Shown: positions 17,192-26,139, counted from the first letter of the stretch. The stretch: 64,000 nt of DNA from Methanothrix soehngenii GP6 (GCF_000204415.1 NC_015416.1:2170001-2234000); one strand, 5' to 3'. Notes: generated by a model from the letters alone, not told the origin. Made by a program: numbers and translations.

Positions 17192-18285
17192 TTTGTCAAC
17201 TCTCTATAAGCAGAAAACTCATTCAAATCATAACCCCGGGCCCCAAGCCATTCTCTGGTCCTTCCTAGAACCACAAGAGGGACTCCTTTCAGCTCCCCAG
17301 CCCTTCTGCAACCGGTGAGGAACATACAGATCCTCAGAGCGCGCAGATACGGGCTCATGGCTCTGACCACGGCTTTTGCATCTTTTGTTGCCGGTTTAAG
17401 CATGGGAAGGGCAGTCCCGGCAAGGCTCGCCCCCAGTGAGAGGCTCTTTGCAACATCCAGGCCGCTCCGGATCCCTCCCGAGGAGATGACGTCCAGGCCG
17501 ATAGATCGGCACTCGACGATGCTCACAGGAGTAGGAATTCCCCAGCTCCAAAACAGCCTTCCCATCTCCTCCAGGTCACAATCGCCGATCTCAGCTGCCC
17601 GGTAGGTCTCAACTCCGGCCCAGGAGAGGCCCCCCTGCCCGGATACGTCTATCATCTTGACTCCCACATCTGCCAGGCTGGCAGCCGTCTCCCTGGATAT
17701 GCCCGCCCCCGTCTCCTTGACGATTATGGGCACTGATCCATTTGCTGCCTCTCCTAACACTTTGACCACCCCGGAGGCATCTCGATCCCCCTCCGGCTGA
17801 ATGCTCTCCTGGAGGAAGTTCAGATGAACGGCGATAGCATCGGCATCTATCATCTCTGCCAGCTGATCCAAAATCCCGGGTCCGGACCGCTTCAGCTGCA
17901 CCGCGCCGATGTTTCCGATGATCGGAATATCGGGAGCGGCATCCCGCACCGCTGAGAAGGTATCCTTCAGGCTCTCTTCCTCAAGAGCTGCCCTCTGCGA
18001 GCCCACTCCCATGGCTATGCCAAGCTCGGATGCAGCCAGAGCTAGATTTACGTTGATCTCCTTGACGCTGGGATGGCCTCCGGTCATAGCACTGATCATG
18101 AGTGGTGCTGATAGCTTTCTTCCCAAAAACCGGCAGGAAGTATCGATATCTGCCTCGTCGATTTCCGGCAGAGCCTTATGGACAAGCACCAGATCATCAA
18201 AGGACCTAGCCACCACTCCCTCAGACTCCACAGGATTGTCCAGACAGATTCTGATATGATCGAGCTTTCGACTGGAGGTGGTCAA
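17188..18285 (-). CDS. fni: Type 2 isopentenyl-diphosphate delta-isomerase
   Basis: A 365-residue FMN-dependent TIM-barrel isomerase. Family features include LSAPLMISAMTGGHPSVKEI near the N-terminus, MGVGSQRAALEE, IVKETGAGIS, and the phosphate-binding SSGGIRSGLDVAKSLSLGAS. It converts IPP to DMAPP. It overlaps ipk by four bases and rnj by four bases, so all three are translationally coupled. Confidence 0.94.
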   Translation of the reverse strand: MTTSSRKLDHIRICLDNPVESEGVVARSFDDLVLVHKALPEIDEADIDTSCRFLGRKLSAPLMISAMTGGHPSVKEINVNLALAASELGIAMGVGSQRAALEEESLKDTFSAVRDAAPDIPIIGNIGAVQLKRSGPGILDQLAEMIDADAIAVHLNFLQESIQPEGDRDASGVVKVLGEAANGSVPIIVKETGAGISRETAASLADVGVKMIDVSGQGGLSWAGVETYRAAEIGDCDLEEMGRLFWSWGIPTPVSIVECRSIGLDVISSGGIRSGLDVAKSLSLGASLAGTALPMLKPATKDAKAVVRAMSPYLRALRICMFLTGCRRAGELKGVPLVVLGRTREWLGARGYDLNEFSAYRELTK

Positions 18286-19034
18286 TCCGGCCTCCAGACC
18301 TTGGTCCCTATGGCCTCGCCCCGCAGAGCCCGCACGATGTTCCCCTCTTTGGAGGCATTGAATATCATTGAGCTCATGCCCATATCTGCCAGGTCCAGTA
18401 ATTCATCCAGCTTTCCCTTCATCCCGCCGGTGACGTCAATACCTGCGCTTCCTCCGATGGCTCCCTCAATTAACGGAAGATCCGATCTCTTGACCTCTGC
18501 CATGGGACGGCCAGAGAACAGTACCCCATCCACATTGCAGCCCACGGCCACAATCTCTGCCTTGAGAGCTCTGGCCAGATGGCTTACCAACTGGTCCCCG
18601 GATACTATCCCTGCCCTCTGAGTCAAGTCCATGGCCACATCACCATGCAATATGGGCATAATGCCATCCTCCAGCATCTTTTTTATCGGCTCAGTGGCAA
18701 AGCTCTCTATTCTTCCTCCGGACAGGATCAAGCAGGATAAGGGGTGGACGGGCAGGGCCCCGACCCCTGCTTTGGCCAGGGCCTCGAGCACCAGACGGTT
18801 CAGTCTGACCACCGACTCATGGGTCACCCTCAAGCCCTCCGGACTGAACCTCTGTGGCAGGCCATATTGTCTGGCAGGAATATGTCCAAATGACCCTGCT
18901 CCGTGCACCAGCACCAGATCGTGGGGCCTGGAGGCGACCTCTCTGGCCACCCGCTCAATCTCCATGGGCAGGGCGCCTCTCTCACAGCTCTTATCGGTCA
19001 GAATGCTTCCTCCGATCTTCAAGACCCGAACCAT
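18282..19034 (-). CDS. Isopentenyl phosphate kinase
   Basis: An amino-acid-kinase-fold protein of 250 residues from ATG 19034. VLKIGGSILTDKS opens the sequence, VLVHGAGSFGHIPARQ carries the catalytic histidine, and GIDVTGGMKGKLDELLDLAD is the C-terminal nucleotide-site segment. It phosphorylates isopentenyl phosphate to IPP, the last step of the archaeal mevalonate branch. The ATG at 19034 was chosen over 19079 because it has GGGAGG upstream and avoids a long overlap with mvk. Confidence 0.92.
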   Translation of the reverse strand: MVRVLKIGGSILTDKSCERGALPMEIERVAREVASRPHDLVLVHGAGSFGHIPARQYGLPQRFSPEGLRVTHESVVRLNRLVLEALAKAGVGALPVHPLSCLILSGGRIESFATEPIKKMLEDGIMPILHGDVAMDLTQRAGIVSGDQLVSHLARALKAEIVAVGCNVDGVLFSGRPMAEVKRSDLPLIEGAIGGSAGIDVTGGMKGKLDELLDLADMGMSSMIFNASKEGNIVRALRGEAIGTKVWRPD

Positions 19035-19050
19035 TGCTCGCCCTCCCGAC

Positions 19051-20004
19051 TCACGCAACCTCCAGCCGGACGCCCTCACAGCCCATCATAGCTGCAAATG
19101 CCATTCCTCTGGCCTGCCTCAAGGCCACCAATAATGCATCCTTTCCGGCCATCCCGGGAAGGGCGATCATGCATCCTCCTCCTCCCGCTCCCGTCAGCTT
19201 GGCCCCTAAGGCTCCTCCGGTATTCCTCGCCGCATAGACTAGCTCGGACAGCTCTCTGGAGCCCACCCCCAGGGCCTCCAAGAGGCCATGGTTGATGTCC
19301 ATCAGCTCGCCCAGATCTTTCAGTCTCTGCTCTCGGATCAGAGGAGCAGCCCTCTCGGATATGGCTCCTATGGCCTGGAATATGGGACCCACCAGGTCTG
19401 GATAGCGCTCTTTTAAGAGCTGGACCTTCTCCACCAGGGAAAAGGTATCATGAGGCAGTCTGGTGTATCCCACCACCATCTCTAAAGGTGGAAGATCGAG
19501 ACGCTGGTTGTCATCTGCAATCCTCTGGTAGCCGCCATATGTGGCCAGAGCAGTATCCATGGGGCTGCCTCTCCCCTTTTGAACCTCCTTCTCTATGCGG
19601 TAGGAGAGAGCTGCAATCTCTTTTTGTGATAATTCCAGGCCCAGGTGACCGTTTAGAGCAGCTACCGTGGCAACCACTATGGACGCCGATGATCCGAGAC
19701 CCGCTGCCGGCGGGATGTCCGACTCGATCATGACCCTAACATCCCTTGCACCAAGCTCCTTTAAAACAGCTGATACATATCTGGTAGCATAGGCCGCACT
19801 GGCTGACCTGATCTCCCCGGTAGAGAGATCCAGAGAAAAACCTCGTAGTGAAAGGTCGTCAGTCTCTATCAAAATCCTTCCCGGCAGGCTCTGCACAATA
19901 GCCCTAGCTCGCAGATCTATGGCTCCTCCCAATGCGGCAGTGCCGGAGACAACGGCATGCTCTCCGAAGAGGATGATTTTGCCGGGAGCCGATGCCATCG
20001 TCAT
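19051..20004 (-). CDS. mvk: Mevalonate kinase
   Basis: A 317-residue GHMP kinase: APGKIILFGEHAVV at the start, PPAAGLGSSASIVVATVAAL as the ATP-binding motif, and GALGAKLTGAGGGGCMIAL near the C-terminus. It makes 5-phosphomevalonate for isoprenoid lipid synthesis. It lies between the MEMO-family gene and the isopentenyl phosphate kinase gene in the conserved archaeal operon. Confidence 0.95.
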   Translation of the reverse strand: MTMASAPGKIILFGEHAVVSGTAALGGAIDLRARAIVQSLPGRILIETDDLSLRGFSLDLSTGEIRSASAAYATRYVSAVLKELGARDVRVMIESDIPPAAGLGSSASIVVATVAALNGHLGLELSQKEIAALSYRIEKEVQKGRGSPMDTALATYGGYQRIADDNQRLDLPPLEMVVGYTRLPHDTFSLVEKVQLLKERYPDLVGPIFQAIGAISERAAPLIREQRLKDLGELMDINHGLLEALGVGSRELSELVYAARNTGGALGAKLTGAGGGGCMIALPGMAGKDALLVALRQARGMAFAAMMGCEGVRLEVA

Positions 20005-20016
20005 GAGAAGCCCTCT

Positions 20017-20805
20017 TCAGGTGAAGACAATCGCTCCGTATCCTACTACCTGGCTATAGTCGCCGCTCACGTCCCCACTTGTGCCGTAGCAGAGCAGCTT
20101 GCCGCTGCTGGCCCCCAAGAGGCGAGAGGCGGCAATGGTTGCCGCAATCGGTCCGATGCCACATGAGGATGCATTAAAGCGGTAGACCCGGGAGTAGATC
20201 TGGGGGATATCCATATTCAGGATGGCCTCAATGACCTGTGAATCCACCTTTCTTGCCACTTCCCTTGGCTCATAATGGGTAAAATCGCTGCTAGCAATCA
20301 CGGTGCACTTTCGCCCAAGCTTCAAGGCCGCCCGGGCGATCTCCTCGCCCACCTCTACTGCCGTCTCCTCATCCTGCATTCCCATGGAGATGGCGAGGAT
20401 CTTGAAATCCTCAAACCGTTTCTGAAGAAATGGAATCTGCACCTCAATTGAGTGCTCATGCTGGTGAGCGGCCTCATCATGGTCGATGATGCTCCCGGTC
20501 AGAAGATCGGCCAGCTCGAGGTCTGGCGTGACCACCCCCAGAGCAGTTCTCCATGAATCGCGAGATAGTGCTACCGGAGATCCTAAGCCATGATGGTTAG
20601 GCCCCAGGATCACATAGGTCTCTCTCTTTGGCAAGCGGGAGTAGACCATTGCGGCAATCCGGCCAGAATAGACATATCCGGCATGGGGGACCACGCCGCC
20701 CACTATTGGCATCTCCTCTACAGGAGGCATAAATTCATCCAGCTGGCGCCTAAGCTCCGCTGAGCTACCTGGGTAGAACTGGCCGGCAACAGCTGGAGGC
20801 CTCAC
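20017..20805 (-). CDS. MEMO1-family protein (AmmeMemoRadiSam protein B)
   Basis: 262 residues from GTG 20805, starting just after the rpsB stop with the family's opening RPPAVAGQFYPG. Conserved residues include GGVVPHAGYVYSG, VILGPNHHG, EHSIEVQIPFLQ and VIASSDFTHYEP, the histidine-rich pocket of MEMO1 proteins. MEMO1 relatives resemble extradiol dioxygenases, and iron or copper binding has been reported for the human protein; the archaeal role is not known. An upstream start at 20889 would overlap rpsB by 80 bases and is rejected. A radical SAM partner is not adjacent. Confidence 0.9.
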   Translation of the reverse strand: MRPPAVAGQFYPGSSAELRRQLDEFMPPVEEMPIVGGVVPHAGYVYSGRIAAMVYSRLPKRETYVILGPNHHGLGSPVALSRDSWRTALGVVTPDLELADLLTGSIIDHDEAAHQHEHSIEVQIPFLQKRFEDFKILAISMGMQDEETAVEVGEEIARAALKLGRKCTVIASSDFTHYEPREVARKVDSQVIEAILNMDIPQIYSRVYRFNASSCGIGPIAATIAASRLLGASSGKLLCYGTSGDVSGDYSQVVGYGAIVFT

Positions 20806-20809
20806 GGAC

Positions 20810-21430
20810 TCAGAACTCCATCTCGAAGTCCGAGATAGTGTACTTGAACCGGTCCTCTTGTCCACTCTCACGCAGCACCTGGCGAGCAAGGAGCCAGTAG
20901 ATCAGAGTGAGAGCCTTTCTGCCCTTGTTGTTGGTGGGTATAACCAGGTCGACATTTGAGGTCATATTGTTGGTATCGCACAGGGCGATCACTGGTATCC
21001 CCACATCAACCGCCTCATTTACCGCCTGAGCGTCCCCGCTGGGATCAGTGGCAATGATCACATCCGGCTCTATGAATCCCCGAAAGGCCGGATTGGTCAG
21101 GGTATTGGGCACGAAGCGTCCCACATTTGCCGTTGCTCCTGTAGCCTTGGCGAACATCAGGGCAGGCCTCTGGCCGTACTGCCTGGCGGATACAATCAGA
21201 ATATTTGTCGGATCGTATTTGGACAGGAACTTGGCGGCCAGGCGGATGCGCTTATCTGTGGATTGAACATCCAGGACATAGAGCCCGTCTGACCTTACCC
21301 GGTAAATGTAAGGCATCATATCATTTGTCTTCTGCTGAGTACCAATATGTACGCCCGCGGCGAGGTACTCATCTATCGGTATGAGAGTCTCATATTCTCC
21401 CGCTACCGTCATCACCTCATCTTCTTCCAA
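20810..21430 (-). CDS. rpsB: 30S ribosomal protein S2 (uS2)
   Basis: 206 residues with hallmarks of archaeal uS2: [50 protein letters not shown], and [20 protein letters not shown]. It lies directly after rpoK in the operon and four bases before the MEMO gene start. An internal ATG at codon 7 could be the real start. Confidence 0.96.
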   Translation of the reverse strand: MEEDEVMTVAGEYETLIPIDEYLAAGVHIGTQQKTNDMMPYIYRVRSDGLYVLDVQSTDKRIRLAAKFLSKYDPTNILIVSARQYGQRPALMFAKATGATANVGRFVPNTLTNPAFRGFIEPDVIIATDPSGDAQAVNEAVDVGIPVIALCDTNNMTSNVDLVIPTNNKGRKALTLIYWLLARQVLRESGQEDRFKYTISDFEMEF

Positions 21431-21444
21431 CTAATTCACCTACC

Positions 21445-21624
21445 TTAATAGCGATTGCGTTTTACGGTGATGGGAATTACGCCCAGTCTCATCTCTTCAA
21501 GCGCTATTTCAAGAGGGTCGGTATGATTTGTATCGATCAATACTGGAGCGCCCATGAAAACCTGCAAAGCTCGTGCTCCTACGATGCGCGCACGTTCATA
21601 TCTGGTATATTTCTCGCCCTTCAA
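21445..21624 (-). CDS. rpoK: DNA-directed RNA polymerase subunit K (Rpb6 family)
   Basis: A 59-residue protein from a TTG start at 21624, with GGTG a few bases upstream. It reads [20 protein letters not shown], then [20 protein letters not shown], and ends [14 protein letters not shown]. This is the conserved core of archaeal RpoK, which stabilises the polymerase clamp. It sits between the tRNA-Pro gene and rpsB. Its short length and TTG start make it easy to overlook. Confidence 0.95.
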   Translation of the reverse strand: MKGEKYTRYERARIVGARALQVFMGAPVLIDTNHTDPLEIALEEMRLGVIPITVKRNRY

Positions 21625-21651
21625 ATAGCCACCTCAAAAGGAAGAGTATGA

Positions 21652-21726
21652 TGGGGTTGCTGAGATTCGAACTCAGGTCACAGCGTCCCGAACGCTGTAG
21701 GATGGACCAGGCTACCCTACAACCCC
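21652..21726 (-). tRNA. tRNA-Pro (anticodon CGG)
   Basis: A 75-base cloverleaf on the minus strand. The acceptor stem is GGGGTTG paired with CAACCCC, with discriminator A. The anticodon stem-loop is CAGCG-TTCGGGA-CGCTG, giving anticodon CGG (codon CCG). The T arm is CTGAG-TTCGAAT-CTCAG. The 3' CCA is not encoded. No intron is visible. It lies inside the operon, three bases after rpoN, so it must be cut out of a polycistronic transcript or has its own promoter. Confidence 0.95.
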
Positions 21727-21729
21727 CTT

Positions 21730-21915
21730 CTACTGGTACCGCCTCAGGGTATCTACTATCTCCACATGGGAGAGCAGCATACGCCTGCAGCAATATTTGT
21801 CTATTCCCAGGTCATCCATGACTTTGCCGGGAGGCTCTGTCTTGATGCGCTCCCGGTATTCCTCCCATACATGGGATATCACTCTGCCGCAGGAAAAGCA
21901 CCTGACTGGTATCAA
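21730..21915 (-). CDS. rpoN: DNA-directed RNA polymerase subunit N (Rpb10 family)
   Basis: 61 residues containing the zinc ligands CFSCG (6-10) and CCRR (42-45), the signature of archaeal RpoN/eukaryotic Rpb10. It begins MIPVRCFSCGRVISHVWEEY. It follows uS9 by six bases. Confidence 0.96.
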   Translation of the reverse strand: MIPVRCFSCGRVISHVWEEYRERIKTEPPGKVMDDLGIDKYCCRRMLLSHVEIVDTLRRYQ

Positions 21916-21921
21916 GCAGTT

Positions 21922-22320
21922 TCACCTGTAGGACTTCTGGTATTTGGATCTGGCACCAGGGCCACCGAACTTCTTCCTCTCTTTCTGGCGGTGATCGCTG
22001 ACGAGAAGATTTCGGTCGTATTCGGAATAGGCCTCTTTCAGTGCCGTATCGCCCGTCCACTCTACTATGCCCTTGGCAATTGCTGTGCGGACGGCGTCAG
22101 TCTGCCCCATGATCCCGCCGCCACTGACGACGACATCGATGTTCATTCCTTTTAATAGGTCTCCGGCGATCTCGACCGGTTCCTGAATCTTGAGTCTGGC
22201 AAGCCTGGGCTCGTGGATATCCAGAGGCACCTTGTTGATACGCACGATGCCCTTTCCTTCCTTCAGAGTGGCCCTTGCAGTTGCCGCCTTTTTCTTGCCA
22301 GAGGTATTAATAATCTTCAT
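21922..22320 (-). CDS. rpsI: 30S ribosomal protein S9 (uS9)
   Basis: 132 residues ending in the RNA-binding tail [17 protein letters not shown]. It opens with [20 protein letters not shown], and [20 protein letters not shown] matches archaeal uS9. It lies between uL13 and rpoN, as in most euryarchaea. Confidence 0.96.
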   Translation of the reverse strand: MKIINTSGKKKAATARATLKEGKGIVRINKVPLDIHEPRLARLKIQEPVEIAGDLLKGMNIDVVVSGGGIMGQTDAVRTAIAKGIVEWTGDTALKEAYSEYDRNLLVSDHRQKERKKFGGPGARSKYQKSYR

Positions 22321-22330
22321 ATTGAACCTC

Positions 22331-22750
22331 TCAGAAGTTTGCTCCGAGCCTCTTGCTCAAGGCGCCAAGCTCGATGTACTTGTTGTTGCTCTCAGTTCTC
22401 ATCTTAGCAGCATCAGGCTGGGATAACTCCATTCCCTTGAACTCTCTGGGAATGCCCACATAGATCTTGAGCCTGGAGAATGCATCTCTTCCCCGCCTCA
22501 TCTTGTAGGGAAGCATGCCCCGCACCGTCCTCTTCAGGATCATCTCCGGTCGTCGGGGGAAGTAGGGGCCTCTCTCTTTGCCGCCACGCGCCCTAGTCTG
22601 ACCGTAATCCGTAAAGATGTGCTCCTTGTCCCCGGTGATGAGAGCTTTCTCGGCATTGACGATATTGACCTCTTCTCCTGCCAGGAGGCTCTTGGCGGTG
22701 ACGCTTGCTAAGCGCCCCAGGACCAATCCAGTTGCATCTACTACTAACAT
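22331..22750 (-). CDS. rplM: 50S ribosomal protein L13 (uL13)
   Basis: 139 residues from ATG 22750 (an ATG three codons upstream would overlap the eL18 stop). [40 protein letters not shown] and [20 protein letters not shown] are the archaeal uL13 signatures. A GGTGAG ribosome binding site overlaps the end of eL18. Confidence 0.95.
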   Translation of the reverse strand: MLVVDATGLVLGRLASVTAKSLLAGEEVNIVNAEKALITGDKEHIFTDYGQTRARGGKERGPYFPRRPEMILKRTVRGMLPYKMRRGRDAFSRLKIYVGIPREFKGMELSQPDAAKMRTESNNKYIELGALSKRLGANF

Positions 22751-22755
22751 CGCTC

Positions 22756-23115
22756 TCACCTCAAAATCTTAATGCCCGATCCCTTGGGGTGCTCTTGCAT
22801 CAGGTTCTCTATCCGCATGCACCTGCCGCCAGCTTGCTGAATCTTGGACATGGCCTGGCTGCTGAAGTTGAGGGCAGCCACGGTTACATTGTGCTCCAGA
22901 TTGCCTGAGGCCAGGACCTTTCCGGCCACGAGAACAGTATCATTTGACTGGGTGTGCCTGTTGATCTTGCTAAGGTTCACAGCAGCATAGTTGCGACTGG
23001 GCTTCTCCAATCTCCGGGCAATATCACGCCAGAGGGGAGCGCCCGTATCACGGGTGGCTGCCTTCAATTCGCCGATAAGGCGGACTATCCTTGGGTTTGT
23101 CTTCTCAAACGTCAT
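22756..23115 (-). CDS. rpl18e: 50S ribosomal protein L18e (eL18)
   Basis: 119 residues from ATG 23115, which has GGAGG six bases upstream. It begins [20 protein letters not shown] and contains [14 protein letters not shown] and GSGIKILR at the end, typical of archaeal/eukaryotic eL18. A longer frame to 23235 was rejected because the extension is unlike the family and runs almost to the TATA box. It heads the operon. The usual neighbour rpoD is not upstream here; a transporter gene lies there instead. Confidence 0.95.
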   Translation of the reverse strand: MTFEKTNPRIVRLIGELKAATRDTGAPLWRDIARRLEKPSRNYAAVNLSKINRHTQSNDTVLVAGKVLASGNLEHNVTVAALNFSSQAMSKIQQAGGRCMRIENLMQEHPKGSGIKILR

Positions 23116-23238
23116 TTGAATCCTCCGCATGGCCGAAATAGGCCGACTCACGCGTCTTGTGCGCGTTCGAACCATGTGGTTCATGCGCCCAGGGCATAAT
23201 AATCCCTGTGCGGAATATGTAGCTCGACAATCCACCAG

Positions 23239-23246
23239 TATTTAAG
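23239..23246 (-). promoter_or_regulatory. TATA box of the eL18-idsA operon
   Basis: On the minus strand the sequence reads CCCTTAAATACTGG, a good archaeal TATA element. It predicts a start near 23215 and a leader of about 100 bases. It is the only strong promoter candidate seen before the 13-gene operon. Confidence 0.55.
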
Positions 23247-23282
23247 GGTTTGCTAGGGGGATATTTGGCTGCGGGGCCTATC

Positions 23283-23334
23283 AGCTGATGAAAGTAGCTG
23301 ATAGTATTAGCTGATAATATTTGCTGAGGATATT
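23283..23334. repeat. Four tandem imperfect 13-base repeats
   Basis: AGCTGAT recurs at 23283, 23296 and 23309, and as GCTGAG from 23323, with an exact 13-base period and similar AT-rich filling (GAAAGT, AGTATT, AATATT, GATATT). The array lies between the divergent eL18 operon and the TctA-family gene, 37 bases upstream of the operon's TATA box. Confidence 0.65.
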
Positions 23335-23379
23335 ATTGCTTTTGATATTATATTCCAGCATGCTCCGTCGAAGACTTAT

Positions 23380-23387
23380 TATAAATT
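23380..23387 (+). promoter_or_regulatory. TATA box of the TctA-family gene
   Basis: TATAAATT at 23380-23387 lies 27 bases before the ATG at 23415. This spacing predicts a nearly leaderless transcript. Confidence 0.45.
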
Positions 23388-23414
23388 AAGGCTAAGTTAG
23401 TCTGGGCGAATTTA

Positions 23415-24686
23415 ATGATCGAATTCATCGACATGACCCTCGCGTTCTGTGTAGCTTTAGGATTTGCCCTGGGGATCATCAGCGGCCTGACACCCGGCCT
23501 GCATCTGAACAACTTCGCCTCCATGCTCCTGGCCATCTCTCCCCAGCTCCTCCTCCTCGGCTTGACTCCCTTTCAGATGGCCTCCATAATCCTCGCCGCC
23601 AGCATCTCCCAAACGTTCTTCGATGCTATCCCGGCGATATTCCTGGGAGCACCTGACTCAGAGACCGCCCTCTCCGTTCTTCCCGGCCAGAGATTGATGC
23701 TGGAGGGCCGGGGGATTGAGGCGGTTCGCCTCTCGGCCCTGGGAAGCGCGGGCTCGATCGCCTTCGCCCTTCTCCTGGTCTATCCCCTATCCTGGATCAT
23801 CTCCAGCTACTACGACTACCTGGTCAAGTATGTAGGCGTTCTCCTCCTGGCCATCTCCCTGATGATGATCAAGTCCGAGAGGGGACCGTGGATCGAGGGC
23901 CAGGGCAGTCTGGTTCACTGGAAGTATAAATTGATCGCAGGGATGCTCTTTCTGACCAGCGGCGTTCTGGGCATATTCGCCTTTGAGCATGAAGATCTGC
24001 TATACTCCCCACTGGATCTCGAGCCACAGGTTCTCCTCCCCCTCCTATCAGGGATCTTCGGAGCCTCATCCCTGATCCTGAGCCTCACCACAAAGGTCCA
24101 GATTCCCAAGCAGACGGAGAGCAAAATCAAGATGCCGGGCCCAACCATTGCCAAGGCAGTACTGTCCGGCGGCCTGGGCGGATCGCTGGTGGCCTGGATT
24201 CCAGGAGTCTCGCCCTCAGTGGCCTCGATCGCCGCCCGCCTGGGGTCCCCCGGCACTGCAGAGGAATTTCTGGTTTCCATCGCCGGGGTGAACTCGGCCA
24301 ATGCCCTATTCTCGCTCGTCGCCCTCTATGTGATAGACCGGCCCAGGAGCGGGGCTGCGGCAGCCATCCAGCAGCTCCTCACCCTGGACCAGAACATCAT
24401 GGCTCAGATGATGATTATGGCAGTGATTGTGGTCCTGGCATCATATCTGGCTACCATCGCCGCTGCCCAGCTGGCTGCCAGGAGCATATCCAGCCTGAAC
24501 TACCCCAGGCTCTGCATCATTGTGCTGGTCTTCCTGCTGGCAATGACCTATGCCTTCACCGGCATCTTCGGCCTGTTCGTCTTCTTCCTCTCCACCATCG
24601 TGGGGCTGATCGCCCCAGTGGCAGGCATCCACCGGATCCATGCCATGGGAGTATTGATGCTGCCCCTGATCGTGATGTATATTTGA
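23415..24686 (+). CDS. TctA/DUF112-family membrane protein
   Basis: A 423-residue protein with about ten membrane helices. Features of the tripartite tricarboxylate permease family TctA are visible: LGIISGLTPGLHLNNFASML near the N-terminus (the GxxxGxTPG motif), and a second, internal copy GGSLVAWIPGVSPSVASIAA. Archaeal members usually stand alone without TctB/TctC. No such partners are seen here, so the substrate is unknown. The ATG at 23415 matches a promoter 27 bases upstream. Confidence 0.88.
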   Translation: MIEFIDMTLAFCVALGFALGIISGLTPGLHLNNFASMLLAISPQLLLLGLTPFQMASIILAASISQTFFDAIPAIFLGAPDSETALSVLPGQRLMLEGRGIEAVRLSALGSAGSIAFALLLVYPLSWIISSYYDYLVKYVGVLLLAISLMMIKSERGPWIEGQGSLVHWKYKLIAGMLFLTSGVLGIFAFEHEDLLYSPLDLEPQVLLPLLSGIFGASSLILSLTTKVQIPKQTESKIKMPGPTIAKAVLSGGLGGSLVAWIPGVSPSVASIAARLGSPGTAEEFLVSIAGVNSANALFSLVALYVIDRPRSGAAAAIQQLLTLDQNIMAQMMIMAVIVVLASYLATIAAAQLAARSISSLNYPRLCIIVLVFLLAMTYAFTGIFGLFVFFLSTIVGLIAPVAGIHRIHAMGVLMLPLIVMYI

Positions 24687-24702
24687 CGGAAATATAATTT
24701 GG

Positions 24703-24945
24703 ATGCTTCATATTGCGGCGTCCTCTCCGAAAAATTTTCCAGATAGAGAGTGCTTGGAAGGGAAGGTCCGGAAATTCATCGGCAAAATCAGCATAGGGTT
24801 TGACTACTGGTTCACGTTCATTCTCAATCCTGACGTGGAGCCGATAAATAATAGGGCAGAGAGGATTGGGGTGTCTCCAAATGCTAACCGCAAGACTAGC
24901 CAGCTAAACATATACGATATTTTAAATACTATCGAATCCTATTAG
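24703..24945 (+). pseudogene. C-terminal fragment of an IS66-like transposase
   Basis: The frame contains FTFILNPDVEPINNRAERIG. The pattern PxVEPxNNRAER is the region around the third catalytic acidic residue of IS66-like DDE transposases. Upstream catalytic parts are missing, and the sequence after NNRAER is altered (the usual LRxxVxxRK is absent). It is a dead remnant next to other IS debris. Confidence 0.55.
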
Positions 24946-25069
24946 TAATAATATTAGGCAAGTTAGGGGCTATTTAAGAACCTTAAGATGCCGCCTGAAC
25001 CTTCATCTCAAAGGCTCTCCATGCGAATCGCCTGTTAGATTGGTGTTGAAAACAATAAATCGAGGATAT

Positions 25070-25444
25070 ATGGTGCTTTGTAAGAATTGCAAAGAGAGGG
25101 CAAAGCCGAATATACATTGCAGATGGAGCGATTTTATTCGGGGTCTGGGCATCATATATTTGATTTATATCTTCACAAAGATTCCCCAATGTCCGAACTG
25201 CAATTTTCCTATGCCCAGGAGAACTATAATTTTTGCCTTCCATTTGCCACGATACTTTGGAGAATTGGCAGAGAGTGTATCACAACGGACCTATCTGAAA
25301 GATATTATAGAATCCGACTCTCCGAGGTCTTATCTAAAGCGCAAATTCGATCTATCTCAATACATTGCGAGTATGAAAAAATACCAAATCCCGTCTCAAA
25401 ATCTTTGGTCTGGGGTCGATAGGGACGACACAAACGGGGAATAA
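25070..25444 (+). CDS. Hypothetical protein with two CxxC pairs
   Basis: 124 codons from ATG 25070, with GAGG just upstream. CKNC and CPNC pairs at residues about 4-7 and 41-44 could bind zinc. Between them is one hydrophobic stretch (GLGIIYLIYIFT). It lies in AT-rich IS debris and no family is recognised. It may be a real accessory gene or a chance frame. Confidence 0.3.
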   Translation: MVLCKNCKERAKPNIHCRWSDFIRGLGIIYLIYIFTKIPQCPNCNFPMPRRTIIFAFHLPRYFGELAESVSQRTYLKDIIESDSPRSYLKRKFDLSQYIASMKKYQIPSQNLWSGVDRDDTNGE

Positions 25445-25448
25445 ATCC

Positions 25449-26040
25449 TTAATGCTCGAAAAAGTCCTGGAAATGAGAATTCCAGGTGGAATTCGATGAT
25501 TTTAGGGCTTGCTTTTTCACGATTTGTGTTATGTTATCATATAGAAGATCTTGCGGATAACCTTCAAAATACCCAAACGCATTTATGTGACATTGGATGA
25601 GGGAATAAACGTCTATTCGCAGAGGAAATTCGGCATATCTCATTCGCGAATAACCAAGAACCATGGTGAAACAGTAGAGTTTCCTTTTGTCTCCACCGAT
25701 ATCGATATAACCGCATTCGGCCCAATCAACCTGAGCTTGAATTCCTGGTTTGGTCTCGTATCGTATATCGCTGGAACTCCGATCTTAGGTCGGACTTCAT
25801 GCACGAAATCCTTAACAATTGTATATTTTCCTGTAATCCTCTATCCTGGATTTCACGATAAATGCGGCTAGCAGAAAGAGGGCACTCTTTGAGTTTATCG
25901 ATTATGTATTCCCTGAGGTCATCCAGTTTGGTTGGCTTCCGGGATCTCTTCTGGGTCAAAGGAGGGACCTGCGAATTCAGATACTTCCGCACCGTAACCC
26001 GGCTGTGTCCAGTCTGTCTGACGATCTCGCTGATGCTCAA
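25449..26040 (-). pseudogene. IS21-family transposase (IstA) remnant with frameshifts
   Basis: The first frame gives the N-terminal HTH (ISEIVRQTGHSRVTVRKYLN) and KLKECPLSASRIYREIQDRG. A second frame continues ETKPGIQAQVDWAECGYIDI, which carries the first catalytic Asp. Then TMVLGYSRMRYAEF and LLYDN (second Asp) lead to SHFQDFFEH, where the gene ends early. At least one frameshift near 25760-25800 and loss of the last third make it inactive. No istB helper follows. Confidence 0.75.
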
Positions 26041-26058
26041 ATCTTTGTCGAATGACTG

Positions 26059-26139
26059 CTTATCGAGAGGGAGATGATCAGGGTGATGATCTTGCCTTAT
26101 GGCGAGAAAATCATCACCAAGACATTGTTTGAGAGCTGA
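26059..26139 (+). pseudogene. C-terminal scrap of an IS1634-type transposase
   Basis: This 26-codon stretch reads LIEREMIRVMILPYGEKIIT and then KTLFES. It closely resembles the end of the intact transposase at 35717-37258 (LEKIKIMILPDGEKITTEI). Only the tail remains, directly beside the 3' end of the gene at 26140. Confidence 0.55.

Noticed and set aside
20806-20889. Upstream start of the MEMO protein overlapping rpsB
   Set aside because: The extra residues are unlike the family; GTG 20805 gives the conserved RPPAVAGQFYPG opening.
23116-23235. N-terminal extension of eL18
   Set aside because: Unlike the family, and the ATG at 23115 has a GGAGG site at ideal spacing.
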